From Shinisaurus crocodilurus (taxonomy: Eukaryota > Chordata > Lepidosauria > Squamata > Shinisauridae), in assembly GCA_021292165.1 (NCBI GenBank), contig CM037877.1:35104197-35168196 (forward strand): 64,000 nucleotides of DNA, in the 5' to 3' direction. Below are positions 23,110-35,517 of this stretch, one piece after another (position 1 is the first letter of the stretch; the number at the start of each line of letters is the position of its first letter). The translations under genes and the position numbers were made by a program. The notes beneath the pieces were generated by a model. It was not told the origin of the DNA. It made no database searches and saw only the letters and a list, made by a program, of their open reading frames with translations.

Positions 23110-24779
23110 GTTTTTAAAAAAGGTGCAATGCAGTCATATCCTGCTGGTGCATTTCTCATTGGGGCATTTGTTTGTCCACTGTGTGAGCAGAATGCTGGGC
23201 TAGATAGGCCTTTGGTCGGATCCAGTACTGTTCTTGTTATGTGCTTATCCACATAAGAAATGGGAGATCTGTGTTCTCATTTCCCAATGCTTCTTCTAGT
23301 TTTCATCAAAAAGTAGCCACAGATGAGCCCATTGATTGGAGTACTGGTGTTTGGGCAGAGGAGGGGTTAACCTTTTCCTTCATGTCATTTCCCCCAAGCT
23401 ATATAATTACCCCCCCCCCCAAGTTGCTGTTTGTTCTGCTAGGGAAAAAAAAAGACAAGTGCATGCATATTTTCACTATTTGGGGGGGGGGGGAAGCAGC
23501 TGTGGAAGGAGTGGGGGAGGAGGTCCTGCTGCCGTGACATGCTGTGGTGTCAGCAGGTGTGGCGGGGGTTTGGCATGTGCGCACTGGACCCTCATCACAC
23601 CCACTGATGCCAACACTGTGGTGCACGGTGGTGGCAGCCTAGTCTGCCAGACGCCCTCTTCCCACTTGGGAAGGGGGCGGCCAGCAGACCCTGGCAGTGG
23701 TGGGTAGTGGCAGTGAGTGGGGTTGGGGAGGAGGGGGAGCAGGGGGGGCAACTGGAGGAGCACGCTTTCTCGGGCCACACCAAGAAAGGGCACAGAGCCT
23801 CTGACAGCTGGCGAAAAGTGCCGCTTGGGCACTTTTCACCAGCTGTCATCCCCACTCCTCTCCTCTCAGTGCTCCCGCAGTGTCCCCTGGGATACCAATG
23901 GGAGGACTGAGGGGAGAGGCAGCGCCTGCAGACCCCCTCTGTGCCCAACCATTAGTCCGGCACAGCTAGGGCCTGGGGCAACTTTAAACCCACAGAGGTT
24001 TCAGAACCTCTGTGGGTTTAAAGTGACGTGCAAACCCAGACAGTGGGTTGTTATCATGTGAGGTTTCAGAGAGACTTAGTGTGACGTCTGAACCCCGAGC
24101 GGTTTTTCTGTTGTGGGTTGTCTTTCAGAAACAAGCCCCCCTGAGAACCCATGGCTTTAGGGTAGCTTGTTCTCAGGATGGCTTTTCATATTTCCCCCCT
24201 CAGTTTTACTGCTCTGCCTTGAAATTTGTGCAATTGTCTCCTCCGTTTTACTGCTGCTACCATAGCATTTGTGCAATGTCCCCCTTTGTTTTACAGCTCT
24301 GCCTTCAAATTTGTGGAGTTTCCCCCTCCAGTTTACTGTTTTGCCATGATATTTGCATATATTTAGCTATCTCGCTCAGTGCTCTGTAACCCTCATGTAC
24401 ATCTGACAGCTAGTAGTGGAGACCAGTGGAGGGAAGCGACAAGCACGAAGGGTTGGGGTGGGGGCAGCCAAAAGCGGCTGGGAGCTGCAGGAGAGAAGGA
24501 GCTTTAAGGGTGGGTGTTATTCAGTAGAACCTGAAGCAGCCTTTTTTAAAAAAAGTGTTCACTAGCAAGGCAAATGCCAAAGTGGAGGATGGAATTGACA
24601 AGGACATTGACGAGGGGATATCGGTATGCTTAGCTAAATAGAGGATATGTGGTCTTTCACACTTGCGCAAGACCTCCCCCCCCCCCCCGAAAGTATTCCT
24701 GTATTGATAGGGCTCAGAAAATTATTTCTTTTTCATGAGCTGATGCGGGCATGGGGGAGTTTCACTTGAGAAGCACGGA

Positions 24780-25800
24780 AGTGAAGGATGAAACTTAGTG
24801 GGACATTGACCTTTGGAAGGACAGGCCATTCTTATGGAGACGGAATGGCAGGGGAGGGACAATGACAACAGCAGCCCTTGTGGGTTTTGGGGGGAGGGAC
24901 TGCCTCAATACACGCGTCAGCAATTTGGTGCTTCTGCTATTTCCTGTGAGGAATGCATTCCTATGGATATTGAGAAGGACAGTTGATTCCTATGGCCATT
25001 CAGAAGGACAGGCCATTCTCATGGTAGAGGTGAAGCAGTTGGGGCATTTGGAGAAGTAGCTGTTTTTCATGGGGAGCTAAGGGGCTGCTGCTCTAAATGT
25101 ATTGTGTTCCTATGGCCCTTTGAAAGAACAGTTGATTCCGATGAACCTTTGGAAGGACAGGACAGGCTATTCCTATGGAGGGAAGATAGCAACAAAATCC
25201 CCTTGGAGTGTTTGGGGACAGTCCCTTGGTGCACCTGTGAGCAATACTGGGACTCCTGCTGTTTCCTGCGGGGGGGGACTGGTCTCAATCCATTGTGTTC
25301 CCATGGCTATTTGGAAGGACAGTTGATTTTTATGACCATTCAGAAGGACAGGGCATTCCTGTGGGGAGCTCATGGTGGGGATCCGGTCGTGACAACAGCA
25401 GCTGCTTGTTTGTGAGGTATTCCTTTTATCATGTGTATTTTAGAGTTTTAATTTTTGTGAACTGCCCACAAAATACCGGCAGTATAGAAATGTAATAAAT
25501 AAATACACCCATGGGCACTATCAGTGTTCCTGCTGTTGGAAAACTGGGCTCCATCCAATACATTCTTGCGGCCATTCAGACAAACCATTCCCTTGGGGAT
25601 GATGGTGGTGGTTGTGGCAATGAAAACACTTGGGGTGTTTGCGGGGTGCACTCATGAGTAGTACTGGAGCTCCTGCTTTTTCCCTTGGAGGACTGCATTT
25701 GTGTAGGTGGTCTCAATCCAATGCATTCCTATGGCTGTTCAGAAGGATAGTTGTTTCTGATGGCTCTTTGGAATGAGAGACCATTTCTGTGGTGAGATCA
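24780..25800. repeat. Degenerate direct repeats with cattcctatgg motif
   Basis: Several diverged copies of a block of roughly 150-240 bp follow one another. Shared phrases are cattcctatggccattcaga, agaaggacagttgattccta and ctcctgctgtttcctg. Spacing is irregular (motif near 24,955, 25,105, 25,293, 25,560 and 25,722), so it is not a clean tandem array. An L2-like tail closes one block at about 25,505. Confidence 0.6.
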
Positions 25801-26316
25801 GGGCAGGGGGGCAATCTATAAGCATATAAATAATCCCAAGAAATGTTGGGAATCCCCATTAGTCCATTTGGAGATGGTACCTAAAGACCAGTATATAAGC
25901 TTCGAGTCACCTTTGATTTACTGCATTTCAGTGGGTTTACATATTTGGATGATCCCTAAAAAAATCATGCTCTGTAATCAGTCATTTGGAGTTGTTCTCT
26001 AAAGACCACTGTGTAAGCAAGTATTTTGATTTGGAGATGGTCCTTAACATTTTCCAGTGATTTCCTGTGGGCATTTAGAAAGAACCAATTCATTGCAATG
26101 GCCATTCGGTGTCCTTCTCTTTAGTACGTCCCACATATTGCTACATTTCCCACCCTACAGTTATTTGATCCAGATCTTACTACCTTTAGAAGTGTTGGAG
26201 TCAGACACAGCAATTAAACAATGTTCCACCAACTTTTTAGCAGGCATCAATGCTTTGATACAGATGCTCAAGAGAGCAGAATTTTAATTGTATATTTACT
26301 CTTCGTATTTTTATAG

Positions 26317-26427
26317 GTGACTGAGCTGGAGTGTGTGAGTAGTCAAGCAAATGCAGTCCACACTCATAAAACAGAATTAAACCAGACAATTCAAGAATTA
26401 GAAGCCACACTGAAGAAAAAGGAAGAG
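26317..26427 (+). CDS. HOMER1: HOMER1 internal coding exon (coiled coil)
   Basis: This 111 bp exon encodes 37 residues beginning VTELECVSSQANAV and ending TLKKKEE. It lies between a tttttatag acceptor and a gtactt donor and is phase 0 at both ends, so it joins in frame to the preceding and following HOMER1 exons. It continues the coiled-coil region that mediates Homer multimerisation. The intron before it spans about 16.4 kb and the intron after it about 2.8 kb. There are no stops or frameshifts. The assignment rests on recognising the Homer1 sequence, on collinearity and on exact splice signals. Confidence 0.95.
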
Positions 26428-28655
26428 GTACTTACTTGTTTTTGTTAATTGACTCATAAAGTAGCCTTGAAAATATGTCATTTATACAGTTCACAATGTT
26501 AAATCTTGAAATGGCAGTAGAATTTCTTTATGGATAATAAAAAAGAATCAATATTTTGGTCTAGGATTGATGATAATGAAAAATAATCAATTATTTTCTT
26601 AAAGTAAGCTAAACTTGTATCAAAAGTATGGGCTACACACCAGGGGTGGGGAACATCTGGCCCATGGCTTCTCCTCAGCCCAGCCCCCAATGTAGCAAAT
26701 TAGGCTTTTTAAAATGCTCCCATTGGCACCAGTGCAAAAGAGATTTAAAACATAGCTTTGCCCAGGTCTATCACCCTAAAGTTACATTCTGTTATAACAA
26801 GCAGATCAAATCTAAAGATGTATTGGGGGATATGATCATGTGGGGAAATAATCATTGTGCATATTGAAAGGATTAGTGAATGGAGCTGCTGTAAAATCCT
26901 TTGCTTTTCAATGGTTTCAGATCCAACATGCTCTGAACATATTATCATGGGACCATGCTCCCCCGAGAGATAGGAAAATATTCTAAAGGCTTATTAAATA
27001 AATATATGCAACAAGTGGGGACCTGTAACAAATAGTCCAGAAACATTAACCCCAAAAAGGCAGTGGACCAGGAAGAAATTTGAAATGAGCTGAAATTTGG
27101 TACATAATCGCAGCTCAACCTCCTGAGCAACATACTAAAAGTCCCAGACAATCCCACGGGTTTCCAATGGGAGCTGTTCTCTAAGCGTAAGTGCTGCAGT
27201 GGAGGGGGTGGTAGTGGAGGAGCTAAGGCAAAATCTCAGGAGATTTGGAGGTGTCATGAGACTTGGTACTTTTGCAAACCTCAGGGTTCTATGAACAAGC
27301 TGATACCTCCCCTTTGTTTCTCAGTGGCCTCATTTTGGCTGCAATCCTACTAGTGACAACCACCAACGGAGTTCAGTATTAGAATGAATATATCACCTTT
27401 TGACTGCAGCTAGGGTGGTTCTGGCACAAGCTTGGAAAATGCAGGTGCTCCATCAGTAGTGGATTGATTACGTAAAATATGGAGCCTCGTCTCAAAGGTC
27501 AAATTAGCCTATTGTGTTGGGATGTGTGATGGGAGGCAAAATGATAATATGTTGAGAAATGTGCTTTGTTCTTGATGTTTTGGAATGACAACATTCATAA
27601 TGATTAATCTTTTAAATATTCTTACTTTTTTGTTTATTTTTTGTTTATGGAAAAATTAAAAATAATTAGGGGTTAATAAAAGTAAATATGGGTTTATGCC
27701 AGAGCACACATTTATTTCAAAAGGCAGTAGATTCACTATGCTATTTTTAGATGTGTGAAAGCATGCTAACAAATAGACCTCAACCTGTTCCTGAAAGATT
27801 ACATTTATATACTGGTTTTAAGTGCCTGAAAAGCCTGGTGTGTTTGGATTAAAGGTACTTTCTCTAGAGATTATGACCGGCAGAATGACCCCATCAGTAT
27901 GGGGCCATGCATTGGTGGGAAGTTCAAAAAACAACTTTGGTGCTTCTAGCAAAGCACACTCACTTCCCCAAAGAGTGAATAATAGGCAGGGATTGCCTTT
28001 TCATATCACATCTATCATCCCAGAAGCATATTATCCTTTTTCTGTCAGTAATTGGCACCAGATGTTTCAGATGAAAGTTCAAGATACCTCACTGCAGTTC
28101 TGAAATAACATGCCTTCAGGGAAGTTCCTTCCTAGTCACCCAACTAGTAGAATTTTATTCCACTAAGAAGTGTTGTGATGTTTGCTACTTCCATGAACAT
28201 CTGTTTTAAATTTTGCAATCCTTGCTATTATATTTCCAGAGCATTCTTGTTACTCTCATAACTCTGCTACTACCTGGTAAATCATTTATAAATGTCCCAT
28301 GCTTTGCCTATTTCCATAGGGTCACTAGACATTCTGTAAAATAACAGTATTAGTATCGTGCTTGACTAAATGATTTCAACATTGCTTTATGGCTTATTTT
28401 CTCTGTCATTCATAGTTGTGTATATGCTTCCTCGGGGTTTTTCATGCTGTAAAATAGACAGTTATTCCCAGTCTCTGCTAATCTGGAATTACATTCTTGT
28501 TCTTGGCAACTTTTCTTCCCAAGTGTCTTCATCGCTATCAAAGTGCACTAGCTCCCTGACAACCGATCCTTATGAATCGGTTACTGCTTTTGCTGCATAA
28601 CCAATAGCAGCCTCCTATGCCTATGGAAGTGGAGCGCAAGTGATGCTCCCTGTTG

Positions 28656-28658
<3 letters not shown>

Positions 28659-28697
<39 letters not shown>
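28659..28697. repeat. (GT)n microsatellite
   Basis: A GT run of about nineteen units. Confidence 0.95.
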
Positions 28698-28700
<3 letters not shown>

Positions 28701-29198
28701 GAGAAGAATGTTGAAGTTCAAGGCTGTAAGGCTGGTGCAATGGCTCTTGTGGTGATGCATTAAGGGAGAAGGCACTCTACCCACTCCCACTTGCACTGCA
28801 CAGGAATTTGTTGCAGAATTAGCAATGCTAAGCCATATCTTGGGTGCACTGCATAGGATCATGCTCTTACATGTGATGCTGAAATGATATTTCTTTAAGT
28901 TAAAGATTAAATCTGGCTTGCTAGATTACAGTGAAATGAAAGCTGCTATGACATTTCTTCCCTGCACTAATTCAGAAGCACAGCCGCTGATGTAAATTCA
29001 TTACCCACGTTGAACTGTGCAGCGCATACTGCTAATTGTTCGCAGGTGAATACATTACAGGAGTTGCTAACTCCAGGTCTTAATGTTTCAGTAACCAGCC
29101 ATTCCGTGTCAGTTCTGATATAATAAGATTGATTTGTCCAGGATGATAGTATATGGATTAAGGTCAGTTGGGGTAATACGCTGTTTTATTCCACTTAG

Positions 29199-29279
29199 GA
29201 AATAGAAAAATTGAGACAAGAAATTGATAATGCCAGAGAGCTTCAGGCGCAGAGGGACTCTTTAACTCAGAAGCTACAA
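29199..29279 (+). CDS. HOMER1: HOMER1 internal coding exon (coiled coil)
   Basis: This 81 bp exon encodes 27 residues (EIEKLRQEIDNARELQAQRD, then a short tail ending QKLQ) in clear heptads. The acceptor is ccacttag and the donor is gtaagt. It is phase 0 at both ends and therefore skippable without a frameshift. It extends the parallel coiled coil of the long Homer1 isoforms and is followed by an intron of about 5.1 kb containing a tandem repeat and several SINE/LINE fragments. Confidence 0.94.
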
Positions 29280-29561
29280 GTAAGTAACACGGCGGGGAAG
29301 TCTCTGTGTGTGTAAATCTAAAAACTTGGAGGAAAGAAGGTGGAGAGTTATGGACTTGTTCAGTCATTTCAGGGTGGCAATAGGAGTGGTTTCTTCCTTG
29401 CTCCTTTGGTGGTGCTCTGTTCCTGCAACAGTAGTATGATCACTGTATATGAGTAATGGAGGGAGGGAAGCTTCGTCAGACTGCATGGGAAAGCCTTTGA
29501 AAAAATGAAGACATAGTGCCTAGTGCTGAAGAGGAGGAGTGCCCATTCCTCAAAAATGTTA

Positions 29562-29782
29562 TTTATTTATTACATTTATACCCTGCCTTTTTTCCTGCAA
29601 GGAACTCAAGGCGGCTTACATAATCCTCCTCATCCTCCTCTCCATTTTATCCTCACAACAACCCTGTGAGGTAGGTTAGGCTGAGAGTCAGTGACTGGCC
29701 CAAAGTCACCCAGTGAGTTTCATGACCGAGCGGGGAATAGAACCCGGATCTCCCGGGTCCCAGTCCAACACTCTCACTATTT
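29562..29782 (-). mobile_element. tRNA-derived SINE, head-truncated
   Basis: Same family as the 11.16 kb copy: ttatttattacatttatacc, caaggcggcttacataatcc, then cccgggtcccagtccaacac. The tRNA A-box end is missing. Confidence 0.82.
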
Positions 29783-31007
29783 GGTTATTGATAACCAAAC
29801 ACTGCTTGGGGGTGGGAAATAGCCTTGCACACTCCTTTCCGCCACCCCCCCTTTTTTCAATTAAAGGATGACATGAGTCCTGTTGGATTATGAATCAACA
29901 TGAGCTTGCTTAAAGGTTTTTCTTTCAGTAAAACTTAGCAGTTGGCAATTCAGCATTGCAATACTGAAGGTCTTTGGAACAGGTGTTCCTCGTTCCCATA
30001 TCTAGATGTCCTTGGCCATCTAGTAGGAGAAAGTGGGTGTCATGTAATATGACAGTGGCTATACTGTCATATGCCTGTCCTGATTCCCATTGGCTCTTAA
30101 GCACAGCTGGGTGTGTATGTTTGCTGTGCTTGCTTCTTTGTTTCTTCTTCTAATTTGGATGTCTATGTTATGTTATGTTCTCAGAACTGACTCTGTCTTA
30201 GTTTGTAGTGTGTAATTGTTTTATGAATATAATAAAACAATTAGAATAGCAAGGCATCTGTTCCTGATTGCTGCAACAGAGCAGGAGAACTTACAAGTCG
30301 GACTGTGGGTGGAATTTACTCTGTGTGCTAGAAGCTAAAGCAAAGTTGCAGGTAGCAGGCGCACAGGTAAAGCTCACAGGACTTTAAGCAGGCATCTTAA
30401 ATTCCAACAAGTCCTCATGGATTTAAGATGGTACCAAACTAGTGTGTAAATGGCTTTTTAAAGGTAATAGCAGGTATAGGGGACCTGATTAAGATTGGGA
30501 CCCTGGCAGGAGTAGGGGGACTTTGACTCTTTGTCTTTGCTCTCCTGTCCCAGTCCAGAACAGCAGTCTTTGCTCTCCTGTCCACATCTGCTATTTGCAT
30601 TGGAAGAAAAGTTTTGCTTTCATGTCAGTGGAAACCATTTTTTTTCTAATGCAAATAACAGGCATGAGAGATGATCCAGATTGGGACCACAGCAGGGGGT
30701 TAAAGCCCCCCAACTCTCCTGCCAGGGTGTCAGTCTAGATTGGGCCCACACACTGGCTATTTGTTTTAAGAAAGCAATTCATGCAATTGCTAATTGCATG
30801 AATGGCATCTTGTCCAGTTTTGTCCTGATTCATTTGAATAACAGCAACCACCTTAAAAGGTCTTCCAAAAATATAATAATATCATTTCATCAGTGATGTC
30901 ATAGGCACTATTCACAAGAATAGTGTCTATGTCACTAGAATGTCTCAAGAATGCTGGTTACATTTCTGGGGATAAGTTTGAAGAACTATGTTACTCTGAA
31001 AAACAAA

Positions 31008-31462
31008 CATGTGCAGCACAAAAGAACAAAACCACTTTCATGTGTCTGAAAAAACATGTGCAGCACAAAAGAACAAAACCACTTTCATGTGTCTGAAAAC
31101 GTATCCACTGTGCAAAACCTTAGAATTGAATATGTAGGGAATTACAGGTCTTAGGGCAGAACCTATCACCAGATGTGATAGGTGCAAAACCTTAGAGTTG
31201 AATATGTAGAGCATTACAGATCTTAGGGCAGAACCTATCACCAGATGTGATAGGTGCAAAACCTTAGAGTTGAATATGTAGAGAATTACAGGTCTTAGGG
31301 CAGAACCTATCACCAGATGTGATAGGTGCAAAACCTTAGAGTTGAATATGTAGAGCATTACAGATCTTAGGGCAGAACCTATCACCAGATGTGATAGGTG
31401 CAAAACCTTAGAGTTGAATATGTAGAGAATTACAGGTCTTAGGGCAGAACCTATCACCAGAT
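31008..31462. repeat. 47 bp duplication followed by 72 bp tandem array
   Basis: A 47 bp unit (catgtgcagcacaaaagaac and following bases) occurs twice, from 31,008 and from 31,055. From 31,110 a 72 bp unit starting gtgcaaaaccttagagttga repeats about five times to 31,462. Each of the first four units contains cctatcac-cagat-gtgatagg, a perfect 8 bp stem. The apparent 139-codon - strand ORF across it is a by-product of a period divisible by three. Confidence 0.93.
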
Positions 31463-31931
31463 AGCGTAACCACCCTCATGCAGATGGGTCAGCAGAGTGC
31501 CCGGTAGAGCTCATTCTCCCTTCCTGTGGTATGCCAGGCCATGACCAGGACTGAGAATCCCATGCATGACTCTGACATCTCCATCCAGCCCTCCCTCTTA
31601 CCCATGTGCAAGTCTTCTCTTTCAGCCAGTGAGCTCTGTTGTGGCAGTGAGGGCCTGGCTTCACTGGGCACTGTGAGGTCCATCTCACACTGAGGACTTG
31701 GGGCAAGTCGGGTTTGGTAGAGTCTGACCAAGCAGGAGTCAGATTTCCCAGGGAGACAGGAAATATAGCAGCACCACAGAGAGCTCCAAGAATGCTGGCC
31801 TGGGGCTGACAGCCAGGGAAGCTCTTGCCTATACTGTCTGTATGTTACATCAACAGGCAGCAGATTGTGACTGAACCTTAAATATGATTTTGGCTTCCTT
31901 TTGGCTGATGAAGATGCCTAGCAACAACACA

Positions 31932-32067
31932 TATGTCAAGGGTTGTTGTGGGGATAAAAATGGAGAGGATAAGGAGGAAGATTATGCAAACCACCTTGGG
32001 TTCCTTGCAGGAAAAAAAGTGGGATATAAATATGATTGATTAAATAAATAAATAAATAAAATAAAAT
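31932..32067 (+). mobile_element. tRNA-derived SINE, 3' half
   Basis: The 3' region of the saurian-type SINE: ccaccttgggttccttgcag, gtgggatataaatatgattg, then a TAAA-type tail. Confidence 0.75.
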
Positions 32068-32137
32068 AAAACAAATTGGGACTCCTGGTCTACTCTGAGT
32101 AGCAGTGGCTGCTTGCCAGGGTTTCAAACATGGGTCT

Positions 32138-32215
32138 GTACTTGGAGATTGTACCTGGGATTGAACCTGGAACCTTTTGCATGCAAAGCAGGGGCTCTAC
32201 CACTGAGCTATAGCT
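32138..32215 (-). mobile_element. tRNA-Ala-like SINE head
   Basis: The - strand reads gctatagctcagtggtagag (A box), ctttgcatgc (TGC at the anticodon position) and ggttccaggttcaatccc (B box). It lacks a proper acceptor stem and adjoins SINE sequence, so it is SINE-derived and not a working tRNA gene. Confidence 0.7.
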
Positions 32216-32695
32216 GTTCCCTAACCAGCTCACTTGGAGTTTGGCAGCTCGCCTTGTTTTTATACCTTTTTATGCCTTGCTATGCCCCCCCCCCCAAGTT
32301 ATTGAGCCTCTGTATAAGCCTGTTGTGTTGTGTTTGGCTTGGTAGGGTATAAGTAACCCTAGACTAAATTCCTCTGGGACTAGACAGCCTCTCAAGTGGT
32401 GCATGGTTTGCAAATGTAATATGCTTGCATCCTATAAGGTTGCCTTCTGTTGATTCATAATAAATAAATCCAGTACTGCCAACACCAGCAGCACATACTG
32501 AACCTAGCTCGCTAGCCATTAAGATTCAGGGGCCTTCTGCCTGATCCCTCAGTTTAGGCTTGCAATTGCCCGCTTCAATGATCACCTTTGCTGAGTCAGG
32601 ATTGCTTCTAGGTGATCAGGCAAGGAAAGTGGGATGGTTAGGGCTCCCCCCCCCTCTTTCCTTTTAGGTCATCAATATGTCATATATAAATAAAT

Positions 32696-32962
32696 AGTGC
32701 AGATATTGGGGATTGGACAAATTCATGGAGGAGAAGGCTATCAATGGCTGCTAGTCCCTATGGCTATATACTACCTCCAGTATAAGAGGCAGTATGCCTG
32801 TGTATGCCAGTTGCTGGAGAACATGGGCGGGACAGTACTGCTGCACTCATGTCCTGCTTGAGGGCTTCCCACAAGCAGCTGGTTGGCCACTCTGTGAACA
32901 GAATACTGAACTAGATGGACCCTTAGTCTGATCCAGCATGGCTCTTCTTATGTTCTTAAGAG
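32696..32962 (+). mobile_element. CR1-like LINE 3' region
   Basis: Second copy of the 9.1 kb repeat: ggattggacaaattcatgga, aagaggcagtatgcctgtgt, then actagatggacccttagtct and atgttctta. Confidence 0.7.
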
Positions 32963-33273
32963 GAAGGCAGAGAGTTACGGAGAAATGTTTCATGCCAAAT
33001 ATACTCATTGTAGGTTAGAGGTTGTTTGATTGGGAATACATTGCTGAAATGTTGAAATTATTACCCCAAAGCTTGTGCCATATTTTATATTGCTTCTCCA
33101 TGGCAGACAACCAGACTTGGACAAGGTAGCTAGGATGAATTCTTGCTGAGCACAATCATAATGTAAACAACCCTTCTTTTACTTATTTGTTGCAATTTAC
33201 GATAGGTGTTTTGGTGTTCATAGCTTTTGTAGCTGCATTGTTTGGCAAATTGTTATAGGCATTGATGTTTTTC

Positions 33274-33525
33274 ATCTTACTTATTTATTTTTATTTATTT
33301 ATTATATTTATACCCCACCTTTTTTCCTTCAAGGAACCCAAGGCGGCTTACATAATCCTCCTCCTCCGCTCCATTTTATCCTCACAACAACCCTGTGAGG
33401 TAGGTTAGGCTGAGAGTCAGTGACTGGCCCAAAGTCACCCATTGAGTTTCATGGCCAAGCGGGGACTAGAACCCGGATCTCCCGAGTCCCAGTCCAACAC
33501 TCTCACCACTACGCCACCCTGGCCC
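33274..33525 (-). mobile_element. tRNA-derived SINE, near full length
   Basis: Same family as 11.16 kb: tatttataccccacctt, aaggcggcttacataatcct, cactgaccc-type centre (agtcagtgactggcccaaag), and cagtccaacactctcaccac at the tRNA end. Confidence 0.85.
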
Positions 33526-34426
33526 AATGAGCATGTGTTTTGGCTCTTTATTGCCTTTAGAGTTCTCACAAATGCCAGGTCAAGTTTCTTGGTAATAAGC
33601 AGTGAGATTATAGTCCTGTGCAAATGATATCACAGTCTGTTATTAACCAGATGCTGCACTATGCATTTTTTTCCTGACATGTGACACCATTCAATGGGAT
33701 ATGTGCCCTTGAGGAAGTTATAAAGCAGATTCATAAATAAGTGAAACAAAAGCATCCTTTGAAAAACTATTTTGAGATGACAGTTTTTTCTATGTGAAAA
33801 ATGGACTTCCCCCGGCCCCGCATACTGGGATTGGGGAGAAGTTTTGTGCATGGGGGAGGGATGGGGAGTCTTAAGTGAAGTAGAATTTAGTATGTTAAAA
33901 TTTAACCATCTTGTTAAGTATGACCTGCACCTGGACATTGCCAAAAGCAGTCTTGCTTTTAAAACCATCTATAATGGAATGATTTTAAAATGATCAAAAT
34001 ATATGTTTGCTAGGATAATAAAGAGGTACGGTATGCAAAATACTATTGAGCAGGCAATCTCCACACCTCTGACCTTTATTTCCTTCCTAATTGTACCAGA
34101 AGCAGCAACAAAAGCACCCTTCTGTCCATGCATTGGTAGCCACAATATAGTGTCCATGATTATTTTGTTCCTCTCCTAGGCATTTTCTGTCAATTTGGAA
34201 TGTGAGCCTTGCTTCACAGTTGTGAGAAAGGGATAATCATCTAGAACTGGACAATCTTTACACAAAGATGTGTAACATGACAGTTACATGCTGGAAGGGC
34301 TCCATTCGGGTCCCACTCTGTAGCATAGCTTGCATAATAATTACTCTGGACCCATGTTTAAAGTATAGAAAAATAAAGGGTACTATCATATTTACAAATG
34401 ACATATATTGCATATTTTTCTTAAAG

Positions 34427-34615
34427 GAAGTGGAAGTTCGAAACAAAGACCTAGAAGGACAACTGTCTGATCTAGAGCAGCGTCTGGAGAAAAGTCAGAC
34501 TGAACAAGAAGCTTTTCGCAATAACTTGAAAACACTTTTAGAAATTCTTGATGGCAAAATCTTTGAACTAACAGAACTCCGAGATAACCTGGCCAAGCTA
34601 ATAGAATGCAGCTAA
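34427..34615 (+). CDS. HOMER1: HOMER1 terminal coding exon (C-terminal leucine zippers, stop codon)
   Basis: The exon opens after a cttaaag acceptor and encodes 62 residues, from EVEVRNKDLEGQLSDLEQRL to the C-terminus DNLAKLIECS, followed by TAA at 34,613-34,615. This is the conserved C-terminal tetramerisation segment of long HOMER1, with leucine-zipper heptads that allow the scaffold to link EVH1-bound partners at synapses. It is phase 0 with the previous exon. No in-frame break is seen, and the gene looks intact over the part visible here. Confidence 0.96.
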   Translation, partial: EVEVRNKDLEGQLSDLEQRLEKSQTEQEAFRNNLKTLLEILDGKIFELTELRDNLAKLIECS

Positions 34616-34994
34616 AGAAAATGGGATCTCAGTGCCAACTTTCTTAAAGATGCGCTGTCTCTCTTCATAGGACTTTGTTGGGCTCTGCATCAAAGTTGCA
34701 CAAAATTAGGAAAATGCTCCTCCAGGAGGGCCTGTTTTAAATTTTCAACAATATATTTCAGTGTAAAATTTTAGAATTCAGCTTGTAGCTAGTTGGGGAA
34801 AAAAAATAACTTGAATTACAAATTACCTCCTTGTACATAATTGGCCATAGATAACTCGAAAGATATTAACAGTAATTGAATGCAATCCTTTTCTAATTAT
34901 TAGCCAGTGAAATAATGAGAAGTGCCCCAAATGACATCCCTTTTAGTGTTAGACACAATGTAGATTATCTGTTTTATTTTATTTTGTTGGTTAA

Positions 34995-35111
34995 GGGCGC
35001 AATCCAATGCATGTTTAGACAGAAAAAAAGTCCTACAACTCCCAGCATGCCCCAGCTAGCTTATGTAGTTGTAGGACTTATTTCTGTCTAAACATGCATA
35101 GGATTGCACCC
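34995..35111. mobile_element. Short palindromic MITE in HOMER1 3'UTR
   Basis: gggcgcaatccaatgcatgt at the left pairs with acatgcataggattgcaccc at the right; aaaaagtcctacaactccca is mirrored by gttgtaggacttatttctgt. The left flank is TTAA and the right flank TAAA. Related gcaatcctatgc repeats occur at 38.1, 38.65 and 40.03 kb. Confidence 0.8.
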
Positions 35112-35517
35112 TAAATTACCTAATTGCTGTGTTTTGTGCAAGAACTTTATGATGGCAGCCCTGTCTTTTGTTGTAATCTTAATAATTTCTCAGGATATTT
35201 TGCACTGTTAAGAAACAGTGCATTACCAATTAATTCTTGCCAGGAGTGAGAGAGAGTTGCATCTTTAATTCAAACCGAGTGAATAACTGCTTGTGTAGAG
35301 TTCTTCCCTTTTTTATACTGGAAGATACTGTATTTATTTATGATGTTCACTCTGGTGTTCTATAATATTGTCCAGTGTATGGTTTACTTTTCCCTATTTA
35401 AGTCCATGTATGTAGAAGTTCTGTATTCCATTTTGTTACCCATTTTGAAGCCAATCTGTGAAGACAGGTGAGTCTCTCAAAAGTATTTTAAAATTTGCTA
35501 TATAGAGATAAGAAGTA

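Larger units (their letters stand above)
9896..26316 (+). other. HOMER1: HOMER1 intron of about 16.4 kb
   Basis: This large intron is occupied largely by mobile elements, which are listed separately: a TTGCACAA-rich MITE at 10.5 kb, a SINE at 11.2 kb, a GC-rich hAT at 13.3-14.1 kb, palindromic MITEs at 18.0-20.9 kb, L2/CR1 tails at 21-23 kb, and degenerate repeats at 24.8-25.8 kb. I see no additional coding exon. In 11.5-12.9 kb and 15-17 kb I see only diverged sequence with small repeat fragments. Confidence 0.7.
29280..34426 (+). other. HOMER1: HOMER1 last intron
   Basis: This intron of about 5.1 kb contains a - strand SINE (29.56-29.78 kb), a 47 bp duplication followed by a 72 bp tandem repeat (31.0-31.46 kb), the 3' half of a SINE (31.93-32.07 kb), a tRNA-like SINE head (32.14-32.22 kb), a CR1-like LINE tail (32.7-32.96 kb) and a near full-length SINE (33.27-33.52 kb). 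No exon is seen. Confidence 0.7.

Noticed and set aside
31038..31457. 139-codon repetitive open frame on the - strand
   Set aside because: The 72 bp tandem repeat has a period divisible by three, so an open unit stays open; the 24-residue repeat is not a protein signal.
31110..31462. Resemblance to a CRISPR array
   Set aside because: There are no unique spacers; the units are contiguous 72 bp tandem repeats in a vertebrate intron.
32138..32215. tRNA-Ala gene on the - strand
   Set aside because: A and B boxes are present but the acceptor stem does not close and the context is SINE-like.
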